This document shows positions 22,000 to 33,689 of a stretch of 64,000 nucleotides of DNA, piece by piece. The stretch is from Gnetum montanum (taxonomy: Eukaryota; Streptophyta; Gnetopsida; Gnetales; Gnetaceae). The notes beneath the pieces are model-generated. The model did no database searches, was not told where the DNA came from, and saw nothing but the letters and a program-made list of their open reading frames with translations. How positions within the stretch are numbered: the first letter of the stretch is position 1; every line of letters starts with the position of its first letter. Location of the stretch: the NCBI GenBank assembly GCA_015680685.1, contig MNCI01026966.1, positions 1,185 through 65,184 on the forward strand. The letters are read 5' to 3'. Position numbers and translations under genes: made by a program.

Positions 22000-22800
22000 A
22001 AACTTTGTAATCTTAGAGAAATTCTCTATGAATCATTAGTAGTAGCTAGTATGTCTAAGGAATGATCAGACATCTTTGACTATCTTTGGTTGGTGTGTGA
22101 TTCCTTGGATGACCCTTATCTTTTCTAGGTCTACCTTAATCCCTTCTTGTAAAATTTGGTGTCCCAATACTATGACTTCCTATACCATTAAATGGATTTT
22201 CTACCAATTGAGCCTAAGGTTTGTTTCAACACATCTTTTTAGTACCTACTCAAGGTGATCAAGGGCTTACTCAAATGTAGCCCCATAGGTAGAGAAGTCA
22301 TCCACAAAAACTTCAACCTTGCTACCAATCTGCCATTGAAAAATACTAAGGACCAGGCATTGAAATGTTGCAAAGGCATTACATAGACCAAATGGCATTT
22401 TACAATATGTAAAAGTCCCCCAGGGACTCATGAATGTTGTCTTAGCTTGATCTTTGGGCGCAATCTAAATTTGGTTATAGCCACTATAACCATCCAAGAA
22501 GCTATGATAGTAATGCCCAGAAATGGTGTCCATCACTTGATCTAGAAATGACAATGGGAAATGATTTTTAAATGTTGCCATGTTCAATAGCCTAAAGTTA
22601 ATATAGACCAGCCACTTGTCACATTTCTTTGGCATAATTATGAGTGGGCTAACCCACTCACTATCTTCAATGGGATAGATGAACCCCACTTTGAGGAGTT
22701 TTTCTATTTCCTCCTTGATGATCTACTCTAATTTGGGGTTTAGCTACCTTCTTGGCTTCATGGCCTAATTGATGTAGATATGATGTTGGCATATCTGTGG
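22000..22800 (-). pseudogene. Reverse transcriptase of element 2 (decayed)
   Basis: Starts near KEEIEKLLKVGFIYPI and runs through DSEWVSPLIIMPKK, INFRLLNMATFKNHFPL, HSFLDGYSGYNQI, MSPWGTFTYCKMPFGLCNA and the catalytic box FVDD (22297-22308). Next come NLRLNW and VLGHQILQEGIKVD, the usual thumb-side motifs. The GFIYPI-DSEWVSP and GYSGYNQI wording is that of the Athila lineage. Several tryptophan and glutamine codons have become stops. Confidence 0.9.
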
Positions 22801-23248
22801 ATCAATTCAAGTTAGCTCAAGATATGACCAAGTCTGTTGGCCATTTTTTGATCACCTATAATAACTTGTCTTTTTATTCAGGACCAATATTTGCATTGAT
22901 TATGACCAACTTGCCATTGTTTAAAAATGCATACTCCATGCCTGCTAGTAGAGTTTTTAACTCTAGGGGCTTTTTCTTGAAATTATCAGAGATTTCCAAC
23001 TGTCTCCAATTGGTATCATCATCTTCATCATTAGAGAGTTGGTGATGAACTTGCTTAAATTCATCCATACCTTTGACATAAGCACATGTTAGGCTCTTAG
23101 TTAGTTCCATGTATAATGTGTTGCTATCAAAGTTATCTATCATTCACTGGGTGTCCTCCTATTTTATGGCTGCTACATATAGGCACCTTTGAATATATGT
23201 TTCTTGTCCACATTGATTGCATGCTTTGATGAATGTACTTTTAATGGA

Positions 23249-23660
23249 CTAGATTTTTTGCATGCAATTGCACCCATTATTGCTATATGTGATGCATGAA
23301 ACAGGCTTCTTTGCAAGTTTTCCAAATTTTTTTTCCTTAGAGATTTCCAAGGAGAGGTCCCTTATGTGCATTTGTGCATCAATAATGCTTAACCATGTCC
23401 TTCCCATAATGATGGGGAAGTCACCTTTGCATTTCTTAACCTTGATCACTAGAAAATTAGCCAAATAGGACCACCCACAAACTATGGTGACGATGTCCTC
23501 CATTAGTTTTAAAGGAACAATGATTGACTAGTTTGCCAATTCTAAATAGATATTGCTCTTCTTGAGAGGTGGTAGGTTTTAGGCCTTGTAGATGTTGTAG
23601 GAGATGAAATTAACACCAAAACCAAAATCAAGAAAAGCCTTGCATGATTCATTCCTAGTT
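23249..23660 (-). pseudogene. Aspartic protease of element 2 (decayed)
   Basis: Reads SCKAFLDFGFGVNFIS where Athila-type proteases have D-L-G-A-S-V-N; the catalytic Asp is kept. Then come NLPPLKKSNIYLELAN and the well-preserved frame 23503-23249 with FLVIKVKKCKGDFPIIMGR and WLSIIDAQM. It lies between gag and RT, as expected. Confidence 0.8.
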
Positions 23661-23699
23661 ATCTGCAAGTAAATTAGAGGACTTCTTAGATTAGATCTT

Positions 23700-26209
23700 T
23701 CATGGAAAGGTTATTAGCCTTGATCTAATCAAAAAATCATGGGTTAACAATATAGTGTGGATTTGATGTAGTGTTTGGTTTGAAGGATACTTGAATGTAT
23801 TTGATGCAGAGGATGAGGGTGTTAGAGATGTAGGGTGATCAACTGCATTAGGCTGTGAGGGTTTGGGAGGATTGCTAAGTCAAAAAAACATCATTTCCTG
23901 GATCAGTTATCCAAACCACTTAGTGGGAAGGTCAGTTGTAAATGTACAACCCTTGCAGCATTTTGTTGCTATGGTTAAATGGGAGTTTCACCCTGCATGG
24001 ATGAAGAAGGAGGTAGTTGGGTTGAGAGATGTATGTAGACACATGTGGAGGATGGTATGGATATGGGTGCTCTCCTCAAGTAGATGATGAATGAGTTTCA
24101 TGATACTCTAGAGGGTAATAGTGATGCGAGAATGAGGCATGACTTGTAAAGCTTTGTGAAATAATGGGTTGCTAAGCATAGTACCCATATGGATCTAGTT
24201 ACCTATAAGGGTATTGTTGTCTTGGTGGTGGAATTTCCCACAACTGTGATTGGTGCCACTATTGATATTATTCATATGGGTGTGGTGGAGCTCCACTTGG
24301 ATAGTAAACTTGTTGTTGTTGGTGGAATTGTAATGGATTGCCTTGAGGATAAGGCAATCATCTGGGTGCTTGCCTCCATGCTAGTCATGGATTTAGCACA
24401 TACATCCTAGACTCTTGTAAGTGTGACAACATAGAACAACATCCCTTAGGATGTTCATATTGAGAAATGTTACATCCAACATCATCAGTAGATTTTTTCT
24501 TCACAACTTCTTCTATTGTAGTAGCTTTGCCCTTACTGGTTTGGTAGGCATATTCAGCTTCTTTTTGCCTCATGTGATCATGATTACTATTTTATTCTTT
24601 GAATGCTTCAGCAATCTTTATATAAAATTTGGAAATTTTCATCCAAAGAGTCCCATAGTTTATCAACCTTTTTTGAAATATTAGAAATAGATTTTTGCAT
24701 GGGCAAGATTTTCTTGTTCACCACTTCATCGAGTGGTGACTCCTCCTTATCATAGAATCATACCTCCTTTTTCCTGATGAGAGGATTCTTATTATATTCT
24801 TCTACACTTTCTCTTTTTCACAACACATCTTATTCTTTTTTTACTTGCTTTATTAGCCTTTGTATATGATGAACTCTCAGTTTGGATAGTCTCCCTTAGG
24901 CATAAACCCCAAGAGTTCTTTTGTTTTTTGCAATGTGCCCATCTATGATATGGTGAAGTTATTCCCTCTAAGAATAACCATGGCTAGGGCATCGCTGTAA
25001 GAGAGAATAATATTTATCCATGGTGATATCCAAGGGTTCATGTGTTTCCTATTTCCAACCTTGGATTTTTCTTCTTAGATTAGACACTCTAGAGTATGTT
25101 TGGTATTTTTCATTAAATAATTCCAACATGGTACTCCATTTGCAAATGGATTCCAACTCTAAGGATTGGTATTAGCTTTCAGCCTCTTTCATAAGTATCT
25201 TAGGAAAGAGTTTGTGTTTTTGCCAACCATTTTGAATATTCTACAAGGCATAAGCATCATGAAGAGCTTATAGATGTGTTTTTGGATTAGAGTTATATCC
25301 CCCACGATTCTTGGGATATTGTTCATGTCTAAGCACTTGATCCAAATATCTTTCACATGCTAGTTTGGATCTTAACTACCTTTGCAATGTTAAGCATGCT
25401 TTGAGGTGCCAACAAAGGCTCATCATCATTATTATTGCATTGTTGTTGTTGATGTCCTCTATTGCCCCTTTGTTCATTATAGACTTGGTGATCAATATGG
25501 TTGTCTCATTGAGCACCTCCATCACAGTTATTCTTTTTTGGGCATCTTTCAAAATCATAAGAAGAGGAAGACAAGGATGCAAATGAAGAGGATGAAGATG
25601 GAGGAGGATTACCACCACCATGATGTCTACCAACTCCCCTTTAGTTGTCATGATCATGATCATTAGATTTCTTATTATCTTGATGCTTACTTGAGCTGCT
25701 ACCTTGATTGCCATATTTTCCTAAACCTAGAATCTTGATAGTAGAATGTAGAGTCAGGCTCACATCTCCATCATTAGTAACTAGGGGTGAGAATTTTCAT
25801 GTTGAGAGCCCTCAAAGGGAGGATTCTTATTATCACCTTGGTTTAGCAAGAATAAGGGATTGGTGAAGTGTTTCCCCTTCATAGCCTCATGATGCTTCTC
25901 TTGATGTCAATATCTCCTACATTGTGTGTCAATGGGATAATATTCCTAATAGTCGTAGTCATGCACAACATACTCCTCTTGAAGATCATGAATACCTAAC
26001 TTCTTAATAGTTTGAAGTAGCATCATGGGCACAAATCGATCAAGGGGCATTAGAATGTTTCCCTCCATATCACGCCATCATAGTTGCTCATCCTAGTATA
26101 AGATGAAGGTGAAATTAGGCACATACTCATTTGGATGTGTATATCCCACCTTGCACTATTATGGGATCAGTGGTTTGACATCATCATGCCTATAAAAAGA
26201 AGAAGACAT
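23700..26209 (-). pseudogene. gag of element 2 (decayed)
   Basis: The start codon at 26209 (MSSSFYRHDDV) lies just after the primer site and leader. The central gag core (about 25350-24900) has KTHLxALHDAYAL-like, GWQKHKLFPKILMKEAE, ELFNEKYQTYSRVSNLR and YSLLQRCPSHGYS; the CPxHG wording is typical of Athila gag. A cysteine/histidine stretch, CNISQYEHPKGCC (24573-24385 frame), may be a decayed zinc knuckle. The tail is Pro/Tyr/Gln-rich. Asn- and Met-rich runs around 25400-25700 give overlapping ORFs on both strands, and only the minus strand fits the element. Confidence 0.75.
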
Positions 26210-26251
26210 TTTGTAAAAAAATAAAATATCAGTGTGCTTTTGTAATTATAT

Positions 26252-26326
26252 GTTGTTGTAATATAGTGGTGAGTATTCTTGCCTGTCATGTGGGTGACCT
26301 TGGTTCAATCCTTGGCAATGATGCCA
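26252..26326 (+). tRNA. Full-length tRNA-Asp(GTC)-like sequence with CCA forming the primer-binding site of element 2
   Basis: On the plus strand a complete 72-nt tRNA-Asp-like sequence is followed by CCA (26324-26326). Acceptor strands GTTGTTG/CAATGAT pair fully if wobble is allowed; the anticodon GTC is at 26285-26287 in loop CTGTCAT; the T-loop reads TTCAATC and the D-arm AGTGGTGAG. Against a plant tRNA-Asp recalled from memory, nearly all changes are C-to-T or G-to-A. One base separates it from the LTR terminus at 26328. On the element strand it therefore starts TGGCATCATTGCC, a tRNA-Asp primer site, but continues to the tRNA 5' end instead of about 18 nt. Probably not a working tRNA gene: nuclear tRNA genes lack CCA, and the T-stem has a mismatch. 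Confidence 0.85.
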
Positions 26327-26327
26327 A

Positions 26328-27259
26328 TGATGAGTGGTTGAGATACCCATACATCCAAGCATATGAATCACAAAGAGTTCACACATGATCCGATCGAATT
26401 TTGTGGACTCTATAGTTTTTGGGACATTTTTCTTCAAGAAAGTGAACCTTTTTCTAAAGGTCATTCATTGTCTTCCCAATTACACTTATGATGCACATGG
26501 TATGGTTAAGTGTAATAGAGGCATATGATTTTTATTAGTTTGTGTTTTATGTTCTTTGGTGCTTAAAGTAGAGAGATGAAATAATTTAACAACTAATTTT
26601 GTTTAACTAATTAACTAATCCTAACATAAGTATCCAATCCCATTTTTGGTACATGTCCTAAACCCATGTATCCACTACTAGGTTACCAATGCTATGCTAC
26701 TAGGTGCATCAAGCAATAACACTACTAGGATTACCAAGCGAATATGTGTTTATGCTCAAAATGGCCATACTTATTTATTTAAAATATTTAGCTTATCTTA
26801 CTGAATTACTTAATTAGCTTAATTAGTGAAAAACATTCAATAAATAATTGAAAACATTAAATGCAAGAATAAAACATTTAAATTATCTAGAATGCTAAAA
26901 GGTTTATCAAGAAGCTCATCTTTATTATTGTACATACTAGTGTAGTTCAGGTACAATTGTGCTTGGATAAAGATTTGTACACTCAATGACTCTTATTGTT
27001 GGCACTTAGGAAAATATTCTAACTTTCGAATGAACAAACTACCAAAGCTCTGCTACTACTATGAATTCTATTCCCATAAACATGTCTAGGAGCTCATATT
27101 TATAGTTTTTGCTATAGTATTGTGTCGTTGAGGTCCCATAGACATAGCAAACACTATGCTGATGCAACCTTGTTGATGGGGCAACACCATGTAAATGGGG
27201 TCCCATTGATGAGGCCACATCAATAGGGGCCGATCGACATGACACATTGACATTTATTA
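26328..27259 (-). mobile_element. 5' LTR of element 2
   Basis: Matches 5961-6904 and ends with the same CACTCATCA on the element strand. The start is decayed to TAATAAATGTC. TATA box (minus) at 27098-27106. It is followed at 27260-27264 by GTAAT, the second TSD copy. Confidence 0.88.
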
Positions 27260-27264
27260 GTAAT

Positions 27265-28915
27265 AATTGATAAATGATAATGTTGGCCTTTACGTGTTTA
27301 AGATCCTCAATTAGATCATATTCTCCATATCCATAAAAGCATGGTTTTTTCATCCATTTATTAAAAGTTTAATTTTGAGTACTTTGCTCTACTTGATCTT
27401 CTTTACTTTTATCTTTCTCTCTTCTACTTGGTTCAAAAACCTTCCTCTTAGTAGATGGATTAAAAATGATGTTTAGAGGCCTCAAAGTAGTTAATCTTTC
27501 TTTTGATTGTACATTATTTCCATTTTCTTCATTGTTATTACACTCTTCATCTGATGGTATATCCTCTTTAGAAGTTGATAGAGAAGAGGTATCACTAGAT
27601 CCATTTTCAAAAGATTTGCTTGCGTAATGAACACTAGATAGCTCATTATTAGATTTAATATCAAGGAAGTTGGACATAGCAAGATCACTATCATCCTCAT
27701 CATCTACTAACTTAGTGTTTTAATGTTCATGTTTTCTATGTTTCTTTTCTTCCTTGATTTTAACTTTTGCCAAAGCTTTTTCTAGTTTCACTACTTAGTT
27801 GGACAAGTTTTTCATTAACTATGCTTTTTACGATTCTTTGCTTTCTAATTCTTACTTTGTCTTCAGACGAGATGGCCTTAGTAATGCTTTAAGTTGGGGA
27901 AAATCTTGCATAGGTATCATAATTTTCTCTTCTCTTGTTTTGAGTTGTGATAATTTATTCATCATGCAAGTTTAGTTTTTTTTCTAATTGTATAGCTTCA
28001 CTAAAGTCATCATTTAATGTTATCAAGTTTGGAGTTCTTCTCAAGTAGATTGACATATTGGGATTTACAAACTTATGATAAGTATCTCTAAGCATTTCAT
28101 TTGATGGTTTATATTATCTTTGAGAGAGCCCATAAATTTGTTGAAATTCAATGTTAAAATATTTAATTGACTCTTTAACTCTTTTCTTAGCTTGTACTAG
28201 CCCATAGTATGGTTGTTGATCTAGTTGATTATAAAATAGGGTCAAGAAAAGACTTTTCATATCATCCCAACTTGTGATGCTATGAATTGGCAAGTTTAAA
28301 TATCAAGTCTGAGCCATATCCTTTAAATATGCTATGAACAACCTACAAGCTTGGTGTTGGTATTGAATATTTTCATGAGATAAAACTACCTCAATAAGTG
28401 GAGGTATTCTTTAGCCAAGTAAGCTTTTCTAGGAATCAAAGGCTTAGGCAAATATTTGTAAACTTCCTTAGGGATATCATTGTAATTTTGGAACTCTAAC
28501 GGTGTGACTCTTTGCCAAGGTTTAACTAGTTCTGTATTTACCATCCTATTAGAATTCCTTGTGATCATTGAACTCTTATATTTCTTTGACCTTCTCTTAT
28601 AAACTAATAAACTAGATAGAAGAGATGATCTCTTTATCTTTCTAGTTTTTACTCCATTACTTATCCCAAACTCAAAAACCCTTTTCTATTCTTATTTTGA
28701 TGAATAATCAGTCTTATAATTAGGAATTTTTTAGAACCTTCAAAATCTTCTAAACTCTCCTTTTGTTTGGTCATTAACTTAAAATAATAGCTACTTTTCT
28801 TTGAAGCCCTCCTAGCACCAAAAAGAACTATTGGTATGCTAGGACTATTAATCTCTTTTGAATATAATGAACTTAGGTGAAAATTTTTCTTACCCTTGTC
28901 TAGCACCAAAAGAAT
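27265..28915 (-). pseudogene. gag of element 1, part before the element 2 insertion
   Basis: A decayed minus-strand gag-like frame. Segments recognisable as coding: KPWQRVTPLEFQNYNDIPKE and AYLAKEYLHLLR (28568-28386), a middle with CQFIASQVG and LNILTLNFN that is badly broken, and an acidic Ser/Asn/Glu-rich stretch (27677-27369). That stretch leads into CFYGYGEYDLIEDLKHVKAN, which ends at the element 2 insertion. No zinc knuckle is visible. Identity as gag rests on position (after the LTR end, before protease), on the capsid-like middle, and on the frame continuing at 5955. Confidence 0.65.
28893..28915 (-). other. Putative primer-binding site of element 1
   Basis: Next to the LTR end CACCAACA (28916-28923) the minus strand reads ATTCTTTTGGTGCTAGACAAG. 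This resembles the TTCTTGGTGCTA block following the LTRs of A and B. A second TTTTGGTGCTAGGAGGG lies at 28810-28825. The tRNA could not be assigned. Confidence 0.45.
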
Positions 28916-30980
28916 TGTTGGTGATCATTTGGGACCACCAAATTTTTTCCTTAGTCTCATGATTGAGATCAAGGGAAACGAAGGTGTTCATTGAAACAAG
29001 GTTTAGGTGCTTGATGGTCTTTGGCAACACCAAGGCTTAAATACCACCAAGTAAACTTAGTGGTTATAGAGTGAAGTAATCATAAATGTGTGTTGCTATT
29101 GTGAATGCTGAAATAATGGGGTTTGTGCATGAAATTGTAATTGTAGAGTTATGCTAATTAATTTAGATATAATTCTTCTCTTTTCGTGCCTAGGAAGCAT
29201 GGCTTTGGCTTGGTTTCTCTACAATGAATTCTTTCTGATCCTAGTTTGAAGACTTTACTTGAACTAATTTGCACAAAGATTGATCTTGGTATTGATTCTA
29301 AATCAAATACACTGAACTTCCATCTTTAATTTTTGTATTTTACATTCTTGTAATAATGGTGGTGATGATGAGAGGACACTTTGTACACACTTGTGAGTGG
29401 TGTGTTGGTTATGGAAGTGATTTGACACAATGGGTTGTTTTAGAGATGTAACTCAAAAGCCATGGTAATTGTTGATTAGTTCCAACAATTGGGTATTATC
29501 TCATGCAGTCTAAAATTGGTCTCCTTATATTATATTTTTTAATTTACATTGAATGTCATGTTCATGAAAAAGTATTGCAGGTTCTACACAGGTTGAAGAA
29601 AATGCAATCAGCCTATTCTCAGAGCCTGGCCTATGCTGTGCTCTTCTTCCTACTCTTGTGATCTATTTCAAATAACTTCTAGCCTTATTAAGATAGAATT
29701 TTGTAGTAGTTTTCTAGCCTCATTGAAACAAAAATCTCATTTGGAGGAGCTGCATTTACTATAGCATCATCACCAACTACCAAGCAAATTTTCTACCCTT
29801 GCTTGCATACAAGTTTTGTAATTAAAAATTTTTGCTTTGGAGAAACATGACAACAAATGATAGATTTACACTAAAGAGAAAACCATTGAAATTGTAGCTT
29901 CACATCATTTTCTAAAAGAACTAGATCAATGGAGACATCATTAATAGTAATTGCATGAAATTTTTGTAATGCAATATCTTCTAATTCTGATTTTTAACAT
30001 TTAATCTTCTTAGATATTTCTCTCAAGCTATCTTACTTTGAAGATTTCCTATTCATTATTTGATTTGCAATAATTGTATTATCATATTCTAATTGTAGAA
30101 TGTGCTACTTCATGCCTTTCTATAGAAGTTTGTAAGCCTAACCTATGATTATTATTGTTTCCATCTTATCACCACTTAAAACCTCAAATATTGATACCTC
30201 CATTTGCTAACTTTCGAATTATCTTGGAAATACCTTCCTATAATCTATCCTCAATTACAGTATTCCCAAATAAAATCAAGTTATTTTCAATATCAGCAAC
30301 CAAAATTTCCAAAGACTCATACTTGGCATCTTTCCATTTTTTCTACTAGCACTCAAAATTTCCATTGTTAATAAAGTAGTAAGCCAATGCCAGGGTTCTT
30401 AGGCCTTTTCTTTTCTTTTGCATACTCTTTTATATGCTTGGAAGTATTAGATCTCCAATCTTTAGGTGTATCAAAAATCTTCTCAAAGATTAAATTATTT
30501 GCACATTTACATAAAAGAATAATTCAGCTAGTAGAATGCTTATGAACAATCATTGATGTGCATTTTCTTGCACTACTGCAATCTATAGTTGCAAGGATTT
30601 CATATGTTACCTTGATATATTCCTGATTAGTTTGTTGAATGTGAATGGTTAAAAATATTGCCTTAACTCTAATTTATGCCATAATCACTTCTTTCTTATT
30701 GATAATAATTTATTTCTCGGTGCTACAACCTTGCAAAATTTGTTCCATGAAATGGCCAAAATGTGCCAATAGGTGGATGATGTGAGCTTACTATCTGATG
30801 CCATAAGAAAGCCAATGTTCAATTAATCGATATCATAATTCAAAGATGAAATCTAGTCATTAAGCAGTCAATTCAGACTATAGAGTTCAAGTAAACTTCC
30901 AATAATTAGCCATTGTGTCAACCACCAAAGTCCTCATGGCAATAAAGAAGAGAAATACATGTGAGAAAATTTAAATAAAA
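28916..30980 (-). other. Probable 5' LTR and flank of element 1, no gene recognised
   Basis: The lower end looks like an LTR terminus (TGATCACCAACA on the minus strand, like TGATCATAACA in B). The upper limit of the LTR could not be found. From about 30150 to 30830 the minus strand gives a protein-like but broken text (KIFDTPKDWRSNTSKHIKEY, KEKKRPKNPGIGLLLY) that I do not recognise. No other feature is supported in this stretch. Confidence 0.35.
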
Positions 30981-32474
30981 AATATTTAAAATAAATTATA
31001 AAATACTATTTTCATCATGTAGCTTTCACCCCATAAAATCCAAGGAAAAACTTCATTGTAAATGTGAATATTGTAATCCACATTGGGAAATTTCACATGC
31101 TTTATACCTTTGGGGTTGAAAAATGCCTCATAAGTCATTCAAGCCTCATTCTACAATTGAAAAGTAGTCATCTAGTATCTATATTTAGGCTTGGGAGGTC
31201 AAAAATGCCTTTCAGAATGCCAAAAAAGTTAATTTGATGGGTTTTATGGGGGAGGGAGTATATACTTTTCTACTTTAGAAACACATGCAAGGAGGTAAAT
31301 CTCACCTACCCTTAGCATGGAAAGGGTGAGGGTTTTGGAAAATTTCTCCTTTCAACATGGAGACTACATGCACAACCTAGAAACATTTCCCCCTCAGCAT
31401 GGAAGTTTTCCTTAGCATGAAGTCTTCATCCCTAGTGTTATAATTGCATCCCCTAGCGTGGAAGCCACAAAAGGTAAAATTCATCACTTTATGCACTTAC
31501 ACATTGACCATCCACTTTAGCAAGCATGGTGGAGAGCTCAGTAAGGGAGATTCATCTCTAGCATGGAAGGTGTGCCTCGATTACTATTTATAGTAAACAA
31601 AATAACCACAAGGGAAGCACTTACTATGTATAGTAACCCCCCAAATTTGGGCACTCATCTCACTTGAATTTGGTAGCCATTTTTCAGCCAAATCAAAGCC
31701 ATTTTGCAACCCCATTCATGGCCCAAAACCTATAAAAACCAACTTCAAACATATAAACACTTTGATAGTTATGCACACTTTTGCATAAAAAATTGTTCAT
31801 AGTCATACACTTGGGAATTTTCAAGCACTCAAAAGCTTTTACAAGTTTTCACACTTGTATTATCCTGAACCCAATGTAGACACCCTATGACCTTATGGCC
31901 TTGTAACCATCTTTGGGATTTGTAAATTTTCAAGCTCCACAATATGCTCCTAGGATTCCTAGCTCCCAATGTAGAGCATTTGGATAGCTTAGATTCTTCA
32001 CACTTCTCAAACCCCATGATAGCCAACATTGTAGATCTGAGGTTGTAGTTGAGAGAAAGGTTCAAAAGCATTAGTAGTGGCTTAGCATCCAAACTATGAA
32101 TCAGATTACATTGGCTTTAACAAGCTTTGAACTCTTGCATCAGTGAATCCCTTCACCCCTTGGCTACTCATTCAGGCACCATTTGTACACATTTCACTAA
32201 CTTATTCTTTATTCTTTCTCAATAAAGCTTTAAGTTTTGGGTTTTGTGTACAAAATACCTTTGTTTATTATCTATGCATTATTTATATCTACTTTCAATT
32301 TTGTATTTCATTCACCAGGCTTTGCATTCTGTAAGTCCCTCGTTCATCTGCCATACTAACCAAGGCATCCTAAATCCCATTTCTTCTATAGAGGCCCTAC
32401 GGATTTATGGGTCGAGGAACTATTGCACTGAGCATCTTCAATTTTTCTAATGACCAAGGTTTTCTATTGCAATA
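30980..32474 (+). mobile_element. 5' LTR of element A
   Basis: Homologous, in inverted orientation, to the LTRs at 44287-45972 and 55759-56644. Shared blocks include TCATCATGTAGCTTTCACCCC-like text from 31011, AGCATGGAA-rich text (31310-31560), TATAAAAACC at 31731 and AATAAAGCTT at 32221. It ends near 32474 before TTGGTGCTAG. The first ~30 bp are unlike the other copies, so the upper boundary is uncertain. Confidence 0.75.
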
Positions 32475-33680
32475 ATTTTTTCTTGGTGCTAGAAAAAGAA
32501 CCTTCATCCAAATTCTGTTACCAGATTTATTCTTCTTCATTGCCAATGTTGCCATTTGAAATATTTTCTTTGATTTCTCATAGCCAAACCTTTGAAGAAT
32601 CAACACTGATCGTTTTCCCCCTATGACCAAAATCACAACATGAAAGTTGCAAGTGGTTGGGTGTTGGATTTTCATAGCATTTGCTATAGTCCAAAACTAG
32701 TATTGGTATTTCTTCCCCTCTATTTCTTCTTTCTACAACCAATATTTTATTCTCTAGTTTCTAAAGTGGGTGGTTCAACTCTTCCATAAGTTGTCTTTCC
32801 TCCATTTTTCCAAGATGAGAAAATTGGTAGTTGGCTAAAAATAGTTTTAGGGAAAAACACCAACTTTCCACTTTGGATTTCATCCTTCCCCTCATAAATG
32901 TTGAGGTAGGAGGTGTGACATTCCCATCATTTCAATGCCCCTTCTTTCCCCCTTATTTCCATACCCAATATGAAAGTAGTTGAGAGGCCAGAATGGTTGA
33001 GGTTTGTTAACAACTTAATGACCAAATTTGCTTTTATTCCATTGCCAAAATTACAAGTTGAAAGCCATTTTCTAGTTTTTTGAAGCCAAAAATCCCAAGG
33101 AATCGAACACTATATTTAACAACCCCTTGTAGCAAAAATATTAGCATGGAAGTTGTAGGTGGTATGGGTGTTAAAGTTTCACAACATCTATTGTGAATTT
33201 CTAGAATAAAGCTAGCATGGAAAAATTAACAAGATTTTAACTTTTTTTGGCACATTTTTTCCACAAAACTAATATTTTTTTTTATACCAACCAAACTTAT
33301 TTTCCCCTTCTTTATGGTAAAAGTTGGTCGCTTGCCAAAACCATCTTTAGAAACTACCAAGTTTTCATTTTGGCCTTCAAACTTTTCCCCCTCTCTCCAA
33401 CATTAAAATAAGAAGGTGTGAGATTTACATTATCTCATCCCCCTTCTTTTGTCCCTACCATACAAATTATACAGGCAACTAGGAGGTTAATGTAGAGGAT
33501 GTTGAACATCAACGTTTTTAGCTTTTCATTTTTGGTAAAAAGGTAAACCTCCCTTTTGCCCCCACATACTAAGTTTAGTAAGTACTTCGTTTTCAGCAAT
33601 TTTTATTTCTTTTAAATGTTTTTGAATTCCATTTGCTAGAATTTACTTTTATTTTATCATTTATAGCCTTGTTTAAGCCA
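32475..33680 (+). other. Leader of element A with ~490-bp direct repeat
   Basis: Starts with the primer-site-like TTGGTGCTAG (32483-32492). Two diverged copies of a block containing ACCAACTTTCCACTTTGG / ACCAAGTTTTCATTTTGG and a CATTATCTCATCCCC-like tail lie near 32840-32960 and 33340-33450. The same blocks recur in the leader of B. No reading frame is supported. Confidence 0.55.
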
Positions 33681-33689
33681 TTCTCAATA

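Larger units (their letters stand above)
5961..27259 (-). mobile_element. Element 2: Athila-like Ty3/gypsy retrotransposon, interrupted by element 3
   Basis: Order on the minus strand: 5' LTR (27259-26328), tRNA-Asp primer site, gag, protease, RT, RNase H, integrase, a spacer, a long third ORF, polypurine-like tract and 3' LTR (6904-5961). The LTRs are about 932 and 944 bp and align along their whole length, with identical termini and a perfect GTAAT duplication. Athila affinity rests on the tRNA-Asp primer site, the gag motif QRCPSHG, the RT motifs (FIYPIEDSEWVSP, HSFLDGYSGYNQI) and the presence of an ORF after integrase. Without element 3 it would be about 13.3 kb. Every ORF is broken. Confidence 0.85.
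1190..30980 (-). mobile_element. Element 1: decayed Ty3/gypsy LTR retrotransposon, host of the nested insertions
   Basis: Reading the minus strand from high to low coordinates gives an LTR end (28916), gag, protease, an archaeal-type RNase H, reverse transcriptase, a gypsy-type RNase H and integrase. It is interrupted twice: by element 2 inside gag and by a solo LTR between RT and RNase H. In both places the frame resumes exactly when the insert and one copy of its TSD are subtracted. The 5' LTR end resembles the LTR ends of elements A and B and is followed by a similar TTGGTGCTA motif. The upper limit of the 5' LTR and the 3' LTR were not identified, so both outer boundaries are approximate. 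Confidence 0.75.

Noticed and set aside
25365-25714. Overlapping ORFs on both strands (Ile/Met/Asn/His-rich)
   Set aside because: They come from ATT/ATG/CAT-rich low-complexity text in gag of element 2; no independent gene.
26252-26323. Reading the tRNA-Asp-like sequence as a functional nuclear tRNA gene
   Set aside because: CCA is encoded, it abuts an LTR terminus at primer-site position, and the T-stem has a mismatch; a primer-derived origin fits better.
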